Shown here piece by piece: positions 1 to 8,077 of a stretch of 64,000 bases of DNA (positions are counted from its first letter, which is position 1; each line of letters opens with the position of its first letter). This DNA comes from Pleionea sediminis (GTDB lineage: Bacteria > Pseudomonadota > Gammaproteobacteria > Enterobacterales > Kangiellaceae). The translations under genes were made by a program, and so were the position numbers. The stretch covers positions 124,001 to 188,000 of the forward strand of contig NZ_SUNB01000003.1 in NCBI RefSeq assembly GCF_007570825.1. Direction: 5' to 3'. The notes beneath the pieces were generated by a model, which saw only the letters and a list, made by a program, of their open reading frames with translations, searched no databases and had not been told where the DNA came from.

Positions 1-1807
1 AACACAAATATTAAGTAATTTTTCACTTATCCCTTCAGAATTAGCGTTTCGATTCAGTCTAGTCGGTGAAGAAACGTCGGGGTATGTTGATTATCCACAT
101 TTGGTTCGTACGATTGGTCAGTCGAATCCCGAGCCGGATTTCAGCGATCCAAACGACGTTGCCGCAAACCTACGTTCTGAAGATGACAGCGACCGATCAA
201 CATTAATGAGCGGCCGATTAGCATTACGCTGGAAACCTACAGAAACTTTTGACTCGTTATTTACCTATGTCTTTCAACATGAAGACTTGGACGCACGTTC
301 AATGATTCATTTCGATGCGCTGGCAGAAGAGTCAACCATTCCTATTGGAAAATACGAATCGGCGTTACGATTGTTAGAGCCTGTGGACAAAGAATACAGC
401 TTATTCAGTATTGAAATGACATGGTCACTGGGATTTGCCGATTTAACTTCTGTTACTGGGCACAGTGAATACGAAGAAGAAGGCTGGCGTGATCAAACTG
501 ACTTACTACTCGACTTTGAGTATGGCTACGAAGACTACCCCGCATTCACAGCGTTTACTCGTGACACCGAAGATGAAGAGTTAACAACACAAGAAATCCG
601 TCTGGTATCAACCAGTGACTCCAAATTAAGTTGGATAGCAGGAGTTTATTACAGTGATTTCGAAGAAGACGTATGGTCTTATGAATTCACTCCAGGCATC
701 CCAGAATTTTTTGGCGTTATCCGACCCGATAACCTCGAATACGTATCTCGTGATGTCAAAGAGCTTACGGAAACCGCTTTATTTGGTGAATTAAGTTATC
801 AGTTTACCGACGACTGGCAAATAACTTTAGGAACACGCTATTTCAAATACAAAGATGTTTCTGCCGGCGCACAAGATCTTCCACTGTTAAACACCTTGGA
901 AGGCAATGCTGGTCCTACAGAAGTAAATTTGGATCTGGAGTCTCATGAAGCTGACGATAACGGCACCCTATTCAAACTCAACAGTTCTTATAAGTTTGAA
1001 GATAATTTAATGAGTTATATTACCGTAAGTAACGGCTATCGAGTCGGAGGTGTTAACGGTGTGCGTCCCTGTACGCCCGACGATTTAGCCAATCCAGGTC
1101 AAGCCTTGTGTGGCTTACCCAACGAAGAGGCCTTTAAAGAAGATTTAACGTTAAATCAGGAAATCGGTATTCGCTCTAAATGGTTAGACAATCAGCTCAC
1201 CTTAAATGCCGCTTTATATCAAGTCAATTGGGAAGATATCCAGTTGGCAGGACGAACTGAAAATGGTGGCATAAACATTACAACGAATGCTGGTGAAGCC
1301 GTAACTCGCGGTTTCGAAATTACGGCTCAATACAACGCCGGTAGTAACTTTCAAATTAACAGTACCTTTGCTTTTAACGATGCACAACTTAAAGGCGATG
1401 CTGAAGGTCTAGGTGCAGAAGATGGTGATCGTCTTCCAGCAACACCGGAACAAAATTTAACGTCTGAGTTTCGTTACATTGGAGACGATGGTAAATTTTC
1501 CGCTGCTTACAGCTTTTTCTATCAAAGTGATGTGCTCACATCCGTTGCAGAAGTTAATGGCGGGCAAAAACTACCAAGTTTTACACTTCACAACTTAACC
1601 GCTCGGTATAAAAAAGACGACTGGAGTGTTTCATTTTATATCAATAATTTATTGAATGAATATGCGGTTACCTCCGTTCGCCAAAACTTAACGAAAGTAA
1701 GAATGATTGAGGACGATCTCGGTAACCCACTATTTACACTCCGTTACCATGGACGATACATCACACAGCCGCGGACCATGGGCGCAGTCTTTCATATGAA
1801 CTTTTAA
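1..1807 (+). CDS. TonB-dependent receptor, C-terminal part (cut by window edge)
   Basis: This is the beta-barrel portion of an outer-membrane TonB-dependent receptor, which takes up a bound substrate using the proton-motive force passed on by TonB. The frame starting at base 2 is open to the left edge, so the plug domain and the true start lie outside the window. A TTG at 101 is only an internal codon. The sequence shows alternating aromatic/polar strands, a late strand pair of the kind ending in N-L-L-N-E-Y, and a C-terminal Phe (MNF), the usual outer-membrane assembly signature. Its stop overlaps the stop of the converging sulfotransferase gene. The substrate cannot be told from this part. 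The family call is firm. Confidence 0.9.
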   Translation, partial: TQILSNFSLIPSELAFRFSLVGEETSGYVDYPHLVRTIGQSNPEPDFSDPNDVAANLRSEDDSDRSTLMSGRLALRWKPTETFDSLFTYVFQHEDLDARSMIHFDALAEESTIPIGKYESALRLLEPVDKEYSLFSIEMTWSLGFADLTSVTGHSEYEEEGWRDQTDLLLDFEYGYEDYPAFTAFTRDTEDEELTTQEIRLVSTSDSKLSWIAGVYYSDFEEDVWSYEFTPGIPEFFGVIRPDNLEYVSRDVKELTETALFGELSYQFTDDWQITLGTRYFKYKDVSAGAQDLPLLNTLEGNAGPTEVNLDLESHEADDNGTLFKLNSSYKFEDNLMSYITVSNGYRVGGVNGVRPCTPDDLANPGQALCGLPNEEAFKEDLTLNQEIGIRSKWLDNQLTLNAALYQVNWEDIQLAGRTENGGINITTNAGEAVTRGFEITAQYNAGSNFQINSTFAFNDAQLKGDAEGLGAEDGDRLPATPEQNLTSEFRYIGDDGKFSAAYSFFYQSDVLTSVAEVNGGQKLPSFTLHNLTARYKKDDWSVSFYINNLLNEYAVTSVRQNLTKVRMIEDDLGNPLFTLRYHGRYITQPRTMGAVFHMNF

Positions 1808-3378
1808 TCAGAATAAGCGATTCCAGCAGAGTCTAGAATCGCCTTTACTTCAGTTAAATAATTCTCGTAATTTTTCCATTTGTTCACTGACCGATTATGA
1901 ATCGGTTCTCTTACCTGAACAGCACTAGCAGTCGCGACAGGTGTTATATTTGACTCGATCGCCACGCATTGCGGTTCCCACTCTAAGTCACAATGCTTTA
2001 AAATTTTTCTCGCTTCAGACTCTGACTGATTGACCAACTCCTGATAATCAACCACAAAGAAATTATTAGGATACTTTTTGGCCCACAATTGTTGCAATCG
2101 CTTGAAAAGAACAAAGTACTGAGCCGTCGTTTCTAACGCAAATGCATAATTGTAATACGAATAGTTCACCGCGAAGAGCTGAGTAAAATTACTGATAATG
2201 GTATCCAATGGATGCCGATCCAAGCATATAATCTTAGCGTTAGGCATTGCTTGTAAAATAAAACCCACATATAAAATATTTAGTGGCATTTTATCGACAA
2301 ACTTTTTTTCTTTAAGATTTACAATGTTTGTACTTTCTAAGTATTTTTCACCCAGCACAGAGAAATTAACAGAAATGGCTGCTTGAATCGTTTCTTTATC
2401 TAGCAGTTTTTTCGTCTGTGTTTTCGTTAGTTGTTTCAGTAACATACCGAAGTTTTGCAATTCGCCAAAAGAAACCACATCCGAATGATTAGAAATGATT
2501 CTTTCGACCAGTGTCGTTCCTGTTCGAGGCATACCGACTACAAACAAAGCTGCGTCACTTTTACACTGACTCCGTCGAAATGAATGTTCGTCACTGAATT
2601 TTTCCATTAACTCATTAAACATGACTTCATCGTCAACAAATGAATATTGAGTAACTGCCAACTTTTTTTGTTTGGCAAGTTTCAGATATTCGATAACCTT
2701 AGAATATTCGCCAAGAGTTTGATATTCCGAAGCAATCGCATGACATAATCGTAAACGATCATCAACTGTTAATTCATTATTTAAGAGTAACTCTAACCGT
2801 TGAATGTGATTATTTTCTGCTGATATTCCTCCTAAACCGGACAATGCGACATGGGCTTTATAACAAGAAATATCGAGCTCGATAGCTCGTTCAAAACACT
2901 TCCGAGCCTCATCAATATCGCCGAGAATACGTAACGCCGCGCCCAAGTTATACAGAAAGTGCGTGTGCCGAGGTGATTTTTCTACCGCTTGTTTAAAAAA
3001 CCTCAGCGATTCTGAATAGAGTCCTATGCGGGTCAATGCTGATCCCAGAGTATCTATCGTCAGCGCGCTTAACGGCGGTAAAGCCTCAGCTCGAGCGACC
3101 AGTTCTTGTACTTTTTCTTGTTCACCCCGTAATGCATAACATTTTGCTAAATGGGCCCAATATTCAGATTCATCAGAATTAAATTTAATAGCTTTTTCTA
3201 TCAAAGCAATGGCTTTCGATATTTTTTGCGTTTCAGCAGCAATAATTCCCAATAAAAAATAAGCATCCGCATGCTCACTATCACGTTGAATAATTTGCAC
3301 ACATAGCTCGTGGGCTTGTCGATATTTTCCGTCGTTTACAAGCTGCTGGGCTTTTTTGTGAATGGCATCGATTTGCAT
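1804..3378 (-). CDS. TPR-repeat sulfotransferase
   Basis: A 524-residue protein with N-terminal tetratricopeptide repeats (about residues 5-240) and a C-terminal sulfotransferase domain. The PAPS 5'-phosphosulfate loop reads PRTGTTL at residues 284-290, and a downstream R-H-P-L-D segment fits the 3'-phosphate-binding region. Such proteins transfer sulfate from PAPS to an acceptor; the TPRs probably bind the acceptor protein or a partner. There is no signal peptide, so it is probably cytoplasmic. It converges with the TonB receptor, and the two stop codons share TTAA at 1804-1807. The acceptor is unknown. An ATG start at 3378 gives a normal first TPR. Confidence 0.88.
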   Translation of the reverse strand: MQIDAIHKKAQQLVNDGKYRQAHELCVQIIQRDSEHADAYFLLGIIAAETQKISKAIALIEKAIKFNSDESEYWAHLAKCYALRGEQEKVQELVARAEALPPLSALTIDTLGSALTRIGLYSESLRFFKQAVEKSPRHTHFLYNLGAALRILGDIDEARKCFERAIELDISCYKAHVALSGLGGISAENNHIQRLELLLNNELTVDDRLRLCHAIASEYQTLGEYSKVIEYLKLAKQKKLAVTQYSFVDDEVMFNELMEKFSDEHSFRRSQCKSDAALFVVGMPRTGTTLVERIISNHSDVVSFGELQNFGMLLKQLTKTQTKKLLDKETIQAAISVNFSVLGEKYLESTNIVNLKEKKFVDKMPLNILYVGFILQAMPNAKIICLDRHPLDTIISNFTQLFAVNYSYYNYAFALETTAQYFVLFKRLQQLWAKKYPNNFFVVDYQELVNQSESEARKILKHCDLEWEPQCVAIESNITPVATASAVQVREPIHNRSVNKWKNYENYLTEVKAILDSAGIAYSD

Positions 3379-3642
3379 TTTTGAAGGTATCGCACTTATC
3401 TCAGCACTATGATCGTATTAAAACTAACTTAGCAGAAGATGACGCAAAAAAGAAACAAATACCCTGAGTCTCCAATATTAAACCAGCATTGTGATTCATA
3501 TTTTACAAATCAATCCGCTTCAATTTGAGAATCTCCAATAGGCAATTTATACTCTCTCCCTGAGTTAGAACACACAGCAATCACTGAGTTTACAGCCTCG
3601 TCTTATTTCACCGAATGACTCAATACAAAGAGAGGGAAGTTA

Positions 3643-3939
3643 ATGCTTGAAAAGTTGTCTTTAGTTTTGGCAGTACTGAGTGCGGTTTGCATTGGCTACG
3701 CGAAGTGGTGGGGAATCTTTGACCTAACAACAAGCACTCCCCCATCGCCAAACGATACCGTACCAGAACTCGAAACCACCTATTATATATTAATAACTGG
3801 TTATGGCTGTTTGGGCCTGGCATTTTTAACCGGTCTCATCTCAACGCTTCGACTTGGCTCGGCAAATTTCAAATATTCGGGGCTCATAACCAGCTTTTTG
3901 GTTGGGGCTTATTTAGCCTATGAAATTTTAAAGCGATGA
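3643..3939 (+). CDS. Small three-helix membrane protein, function unknown
   Basis: A 98-residue protein with three hydrophobic segments (about residues 3-26, 46-66 and 76-94) and a short soluble loop rich in T, S and P between the first two. The ATG is preceded by a purine-rich AGAGGGAAG site around 3631-3639, well spaced for ribosome binding. I do not recognise the family. It stands alone between a minus-strand sulfotransferase and a long intergenic stretch, so context gives no role. It is likely an inner-membrane protein. The good ribosome-binding site and membrane pattern argue that it is real. Confidence 0.65.
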   Translation: MLEKLSLVLAVLSAVCIGYAKWWGIFDLTTSTPPSPNDTVPELETTYYILITGYGCLGLAFLTGLISTLRLGSANFKYSGLITSFLVGAYLAYEILKR

Positions 3940-4545
3940 ACTGAGCCGTTTACCAGTTCATTTTCCGGTTTATATTCACGAGCTGAATCGTCAATGGCCA
4001 TAGCAAAGATCACCAAAATGTTTAATATTTGCTCAGAAAGAGTTAATTGACTCTCTTAAATCTTAATCAAAAACCTGCTTTTATTTCAAACTCCCTCCTT
4101 TGGTTTTTATGATTGCTTATTAAGTTTTCAATAATCAATCTTAGACTCAAAATGTCAAAATTCGCGAAATAGTATGCTTTTTAGCCAAACCTCCCAAAAA
4201 ACAGATTGTTTATTAACCTATGTCGCATTTTTAAAATACCTTGTCGTGTTTTTAAACCTCAAATTCCTCGTCCTAAAAATCCAATCTCGATAAGATATTC
4301 AGCGTTGACGATGAGGAATTGATCAGCCAAGGAGACTGAGCGACAAAGGCACTAAGGATTGAATACATTTTGCCCTAAGGAAGGAAACGCTCACAGCATT
4401 GATGGAAATAATGGCCAAGGAGAATGAGCAACACGGCGACAGGGATTGAATGTTTTACCCTAAGGATGGAAACGCTCACTGTTTAACTAATTTAAAAAAT
4501 GCGTCGAATAAATAGACCTAACATCAGTATTTAAAAGGAAGAAAC
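3940..4545. other. 600-bp intergenic stretch containing a repeat pair
   Basis: There is no convincing reading frame. The first 370 bases are AT-rich with no clear structure. The right part holds two related copies of a roughly 65-bp element (listed separately), followed by the ribosome-binding site AAAAGGAAG just before the gene at 4546. Confidence 0.6.
4327..4479. repeat. Two imperfect direct repeats, 88-bp period
   Basis: Copy 1 spans about 4327-4394 and copy 2 about 4415-4479. Both begin CCAAGGAGA, contain GGATTGAAT in the middle and end with a CCCTAAGGA-X-GGAAACGCTCAC block, with small indels between. Each copy holds a short inverted pair (TGAGCG with CGCTCA in copy 1, one mismatch in copy 2), so a transcript could fold. 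It could be a small dispersed palindromic repeat or an untranslated regulatory RNA for the barrel gene at 4546. I found no third copy in the window. Confidence 0.6.
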
Positions 4546-4980
4546 ATGACCCTAGGAAATCGTTTAATTGCAGCCTGTTTATTATTGATACTTGCGAATT
4601 TCGTTAGTGCCGACGACTCAAATAGATTTGGGTTATATCAAGGAAATATCGATTTCAGTCCAGGCGCGGAATCTAAGACAGGCATTATTTATGAACATAA
4701 GACCAGTGAAAAAGTAGGATTCATGTTCAATCACGATCAATACAAATATAAAGACCGTGAAAATCGCGCCCATACCATGGCTGCTATACATTATTATCCT
4801 GTGGGAGGATTACAGCTGGGTGCCGGAATCGGTATCGAAACATCTAATGATGGCACCAGTGGTGGAATTAGGCTCAGCTTAGGTTATGTATTTGAAATTG
4901 GCTCAGTCGCTATAACACCAATATTTCGACAGTATGGCAATGCGAGTGAAACAGGTATCGCTGTCCAGCTAATATTTTAA
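4546..4980 (+). CDS. Small outer-membrane beta-barrel-like protein
   Basis: A 144-residue exported protein with a signal peptide of about 22 residues, probably cleaved after V-S-A. The mature part has alternating short strands such as GLYQGNIDFSP, YEHKTSEKVGFMF and LQLGAGIGIE, and ends in a hydrophobic residue plus Phe (VQLIF). This is typical of small six- to eight-strand outer-membrane barrels. A strong AAAAGGAAG ribosome-binding site sits just upstream of the ATG. No ligand or enzymatic motif is visible. Function is unknown; barrel topology is inferred from the strand pattern only. Confidence 0.65.
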   Translation: MTLGNRLIAACLLLILANFVSADDSNRFGLYQGNIDFSPGAESKTGIIYEHKTSEKVGFMFNHDQYKYKDRENRAHTMAAIHYYPVGGLQLGAGIGIETSNDGTSGGIRLSLGYVFEIGSVAITPIFRQYGNASETGIAVQLIF

Positions 4981-5192
4981 ATCAACAACAACCTGCACTA
5001 TAAGAATATTAACCAGACTTTTGAGCTAAGAACAAATTGAATTGCAACTTTGCGCTTAGCTCTAATTAACACTCACCGTGGCAAAAGCATCCGGAAAACT
5101 TAAGTTCGATATACTCTTTCATTTTTGAAATCCCACTCATCGAATTTAAAGCAAAATGAGCGGCGATAGATTGCAAAAGGAGCCTCAATAAT

Positions 5193-6364
5193 ATGTTATT
5201 CAATAAAACCCTCTACCTTAAAATCCAATACCTCAAAACCGTTTTTAGCTTTGGTCTAATCAGTACATTTTGTGCAATGACCAATGCCAGTGAGAATAAT
5301 CGCGAACTGGGTACACTCAATGAAAAGGGTGAGCAATTAAACGAAAGTGTTATCAATAAAGGTTACCTTTCGGGCACAGGCGATTTCTAGAGTTTTCAAA
5401 CAATGGTAAATATTTAGCCTTTACTTCTGCCGCCAATAATTTAATTCCCGAGGTCGATCTTAATTTCTATCCAGACATTTATCTTTTCTCGCTGGAGCAA
5501 CAAGCCTTAAGTTTACTCTCTGCCGGTTTATCCGGAAAAGCAGTTGGAGCCTCAGATACGGGAACCTCATTTGCAACAGACAGCAATCATGTTTTATTTG
5601 TGTCTTACTCAAGCCAACTGGTTGACTCAGACACTAATGATAGATCCGACATTTTTCTAAAACAAACTTTAACACCCGCAACCGATATTGAAATTCTCAA
5701 TATGAAAGACGGTCAAGTTTTTTTTGCTGATGAACTGATCACTATCGAAGCAGTCGCTTATGATGAAGAAGATGGTGATATCACACATCTTATTCGCTAT
5801 TTTTCGAGTTTAGACGGCGAAATTAACAATCCCGCTTACCTCTCTGTCGGAGAACATCAACTCATTGCTTCAGTGACTGACAGTTCAGGCAACGAATCGT
5901 ATGACTCGGTTAATGTTATTGTACAAGAGCCAGAAGCGCCGGTATTAAATTACTGCGAAGCGCAAGGACAAAATACAAATTATGAATGGATAGAATCGGT
6001 GACTCTCGGACAAACACCCTATCATTCTGGTAACAACCAAGGTTTTTTTGATCATGAAAGCACAATAGACTTTCACAAAAGTGGCGAAGCCATCACCTTT
6101 ACACCGGGTTTTGCTTATAGCAATTATCAAGAAAATTGGACTCTATGGATTGATGCTAATAGAGATGGAGAGTTTTCATCGAATGAAGTTTATTTTGAAA
6201 GCGCATCACGCTACGAAACGACCACAACGGTCGTTTTAGACTCATCCGATTCAGTTGGTAAAACTAAAATGCGCATCGCGATGCGATACGGGAGACCAGC
6301 GTCACCCTGTGGCAACTTTTATTACGGTGAAGTAGAAGACTTTACGATTAATATTATTGAGTAA
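5193..6364 (+). pseudogene. Frameshifted exported beta-propeller / GEVED-domain protein
   Basis: Two reading frames together read as one exported protein. The first (5193-5390) holds a signal peptide and ends at a TAG. The next frame continues from 5390 with a TolB-like propeller blade (F-S-N-N-G-K-Y-L-A-F-T-S-A), an Ig/HYR-like module, and a C-terminal GEVED domain with W-T-L-W-I-D-A-N-R-D-G-E-F followed by G-E-V-E-D-F. A GTG at 5600 gives a 254-residue fragment. One extra T in the TTT at 5384-5386 would restore a single frame reading G-D-F-L-E-F-S-N-N-G-K. Only about one propeller blade is present, so internal loss is also likely. The ribosome-binding site AAAGGAGC precedes 5193. This could be a decayed secreted protein or a homopolymer sequencing error. 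Confidence 0.7.
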
Positions 6365-6372
6365 CAGTTTTT

Positions 6373-6403
6373 GCCCCGCATTCATTTCGAATGCGGGCTT
6401 TTA
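6373..6403 (+). terminator. Rho-independent terminator
   Basis: A perfect 9-bp stem (CCCGCATTC at 6375-6383 with GAATGCGGG at 6389-6397), a 5-base loop, then CTTTTAATTTTT. It lies just after the GEVED gene and before the converging pseudouridine synthase. Confidence 0.85.
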
Positions 6404-6534
6404 ATTTTTAATCGATAAACTGTTCTTTCACTTTTGCTAAACCAAAGTTAAATGCTTGTTTAAGATCAATCTTTGGTGACATTACCCAATCATTCAGGTC
6501 AATATAAATATTGAACATGAGCGAATTAAATATG

Positions 6535-7452
6535 TCAACTTCTTTTAGAAACGCACTTTAGCTTTAAGCTAGAGGCGAATTGATAATGTCTTCCATGAAC
6601 AGGATCTTGAAAAGAGAGTGAATTTGCCTGTAATTGCAATGGGTTATCGTAATCTTCTGCTGATTCTCTTGGTTTTAAGACTGGATAATAGCGATCATTT
6701 AATATCGGCATGCCAATACTCAACATGTGAAGTCTAAGCTGATGTGTTTTGCCCGTATGCGGTGTCAGTTTAAATAATCCCAACTCAGAAAATATTTCGA
6801 CTAACTCAATATCACTCTTTGCATTAATTTCTTTGCCAGCCTTCACTTTAAACTGCTGAAACACTCTCTCCTGTTGACTGGGTTCAATGCGGTTTTCAAC
6901 TCTCCAACTCAAAGGCAGTTTATTTACCGTATTAGTTAAAGCGGCAACGGCATAGTAAGTCTTTTTAACCCTTTGTTTGGCAAATAATTCATAATAACTT
7001 GCTCGACTTTTCGGATTAAGAGAAAACATTACCAATCCCGCAGTATCACGATCAAGCCGATGAACGGGTACAATATCGTTTAAATTCAATTGTCTTCGCA
7101 ACCGAGCCAACAAACACTCATTGACGAATTGGCCTCCTGGTGTCACTTGTAAAAAATGCGGTTTATCAGCAATTAAGAAATGTTCATTTTGATAAATAAT
7201 GTCATGCTCAAAAGGAATAGACGGCTCATTCATCACCTCTCGGTAATAGCAAACCACTTTTCCTTTCGTAAAAGCAGAGTTATCGTTGATTGTCGAGCCA
7301 TCAAGCCAATGAACTTTGCCATCTGCTATCCTTTGCTGCCATTGCTCGATAGAAACATGCGGGAATTTATCGATTAAAAAATCAAGCACCGTCTTCCATC
7401 TATTTGAATCAGCCGGTAAGGTTATCTTCGATGGCTTTGTAGCAATACTCAT
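6535..7452 (-). CDS. RluA-family RNA pseudouridine synthase
   Basis: This enzyme isomerises uridine to pseudouridine in rRNA or tRNA. The catalytic motif reads HRLDRDTAG, with the catalytic Asp at residue 134 counted from the ATG at 7452. It is preceded by I-I-Y-Q-N-E-H-F-L-I-A-D-K-P, and a K-T-H-Q-L-R-L-H-M block lies downstream, both standard for the RluA branch. The usual T-S-G after the catalytic Asp-Arg is T-A-G here. An in-frame TTG at 7458 would add two residues, but the ATG is the more likely start. At 305 residues it has the normal length, with a short N-terminal S4-like region. The target uridine cannot be assigned; RluA/TruC-like members are the nearest in layout. Confidence 0.88.
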   Translation of the reverse strand: MSIATKPSKITLPADSNRWKTVLDFLIDKFPHVSIEQWQQRIADGKVHWLDGSTINDNSAFTKGKVVCYYREVMNEPSIPFEHDIIYQNEHFLIADKPHFLQVTPGGQFVNECLLARLRRQLNLNDIVPVHRLDRDTAGLVMFSLNPKSRASYYELFAKQRVKKTYYAVAALTNTVNKLPLSWRVENRIEPSQQERVFQQFKVKAGKEINAKSDIELVEIFSELGLFKLTPHTGKTHQLRLHMLSIGMPILNDRYYPVLKPRESAEDYDNPLQLQANSLSFQDPVHGRHYQFASSLKLKCVSKRS

Positions 7453-7508
7453 AATCAATACTCAAACTTCGGAGTTACTTCAGGAAACTTAGCGTTAAAT
7501 AATTGGAA

Positions 7509-7865
7509 TCAATACAGAAAAGCATCAGAATTAACTTTCAACTGAAGAACTTTGATCTGAGAAGATTCAAACTCCAAACCAAAAAATATTGTCCCACTTC
7601 CCTTTACATAAATCGCACTGACTAAATAATTGCAACGCTCAACAGTGCCTGAGGAGACATCGGAAAATGATGAGCAACCTTTAAATACCTTTTTTGAACT
7701 GGACGGTTTTGCTTGAACATGCCCATCTGGTTGTCCCGGCTGATAAGGATTACTTGCCATATAGAGTGCCCAAATTTGTGTTTTAAAGAAAAAGCTCGCT
7801 AAAAAGCCAAGAATATCACCGTCAGTCAAAATAATATGACGATTAATACGTGATACAGATCTCAT
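7509..7865 (-). CDS. Hypothetical protein, 118 residues
   Basis: I do not recognise this reading frame. It begins R-S-V-S-R-I-N-R-H-I-I-L-T-D-G-D, has a hydrophobic stretch at about residues 18-34, then a proline/glycine-rich turn (Y-Q-P-G-Q-P-D-G) and a C-terminal half of short beta-like segments with two cysteines. There is no clear ribosome-binding site. It lies alone upstream of the pseudouridine synthase on the same strand and divergent from the large lipoprotein gene. It may be genuine because nothing else covers this stretch, but the evidence is thin. Confidence 0.4.
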   Translation of the reverse strand: MRSVSRINRHIILTDGDILGFLASFFFKTQIWALYMASNPYQPGQPDGHVQAKPSSSKKVFKGCSSFSDVSSGTVERCNYLVSAIYVKGSGTIFFGLEFESSQIKVLQLKVNSDAFLY

Positions 7866-8077
7866 ACTCAGTGTGAATATTACTCACTAATAGAATAGCC
7901 AATTTATTGAGTGTTTGAACAAAGTATCAGAATGCACTCGCCTCATTGGTTATGCTGCTGCTCATAAAAGTAACAATCAACTTGAGTAAATTCATCATTA
8001 GGATAGCTTACTCAGTACAGTGTCAGGAAGCAAAAATCATGGTTTTATCTGGGACTTTTCAAGGATTTACTGAAGTA

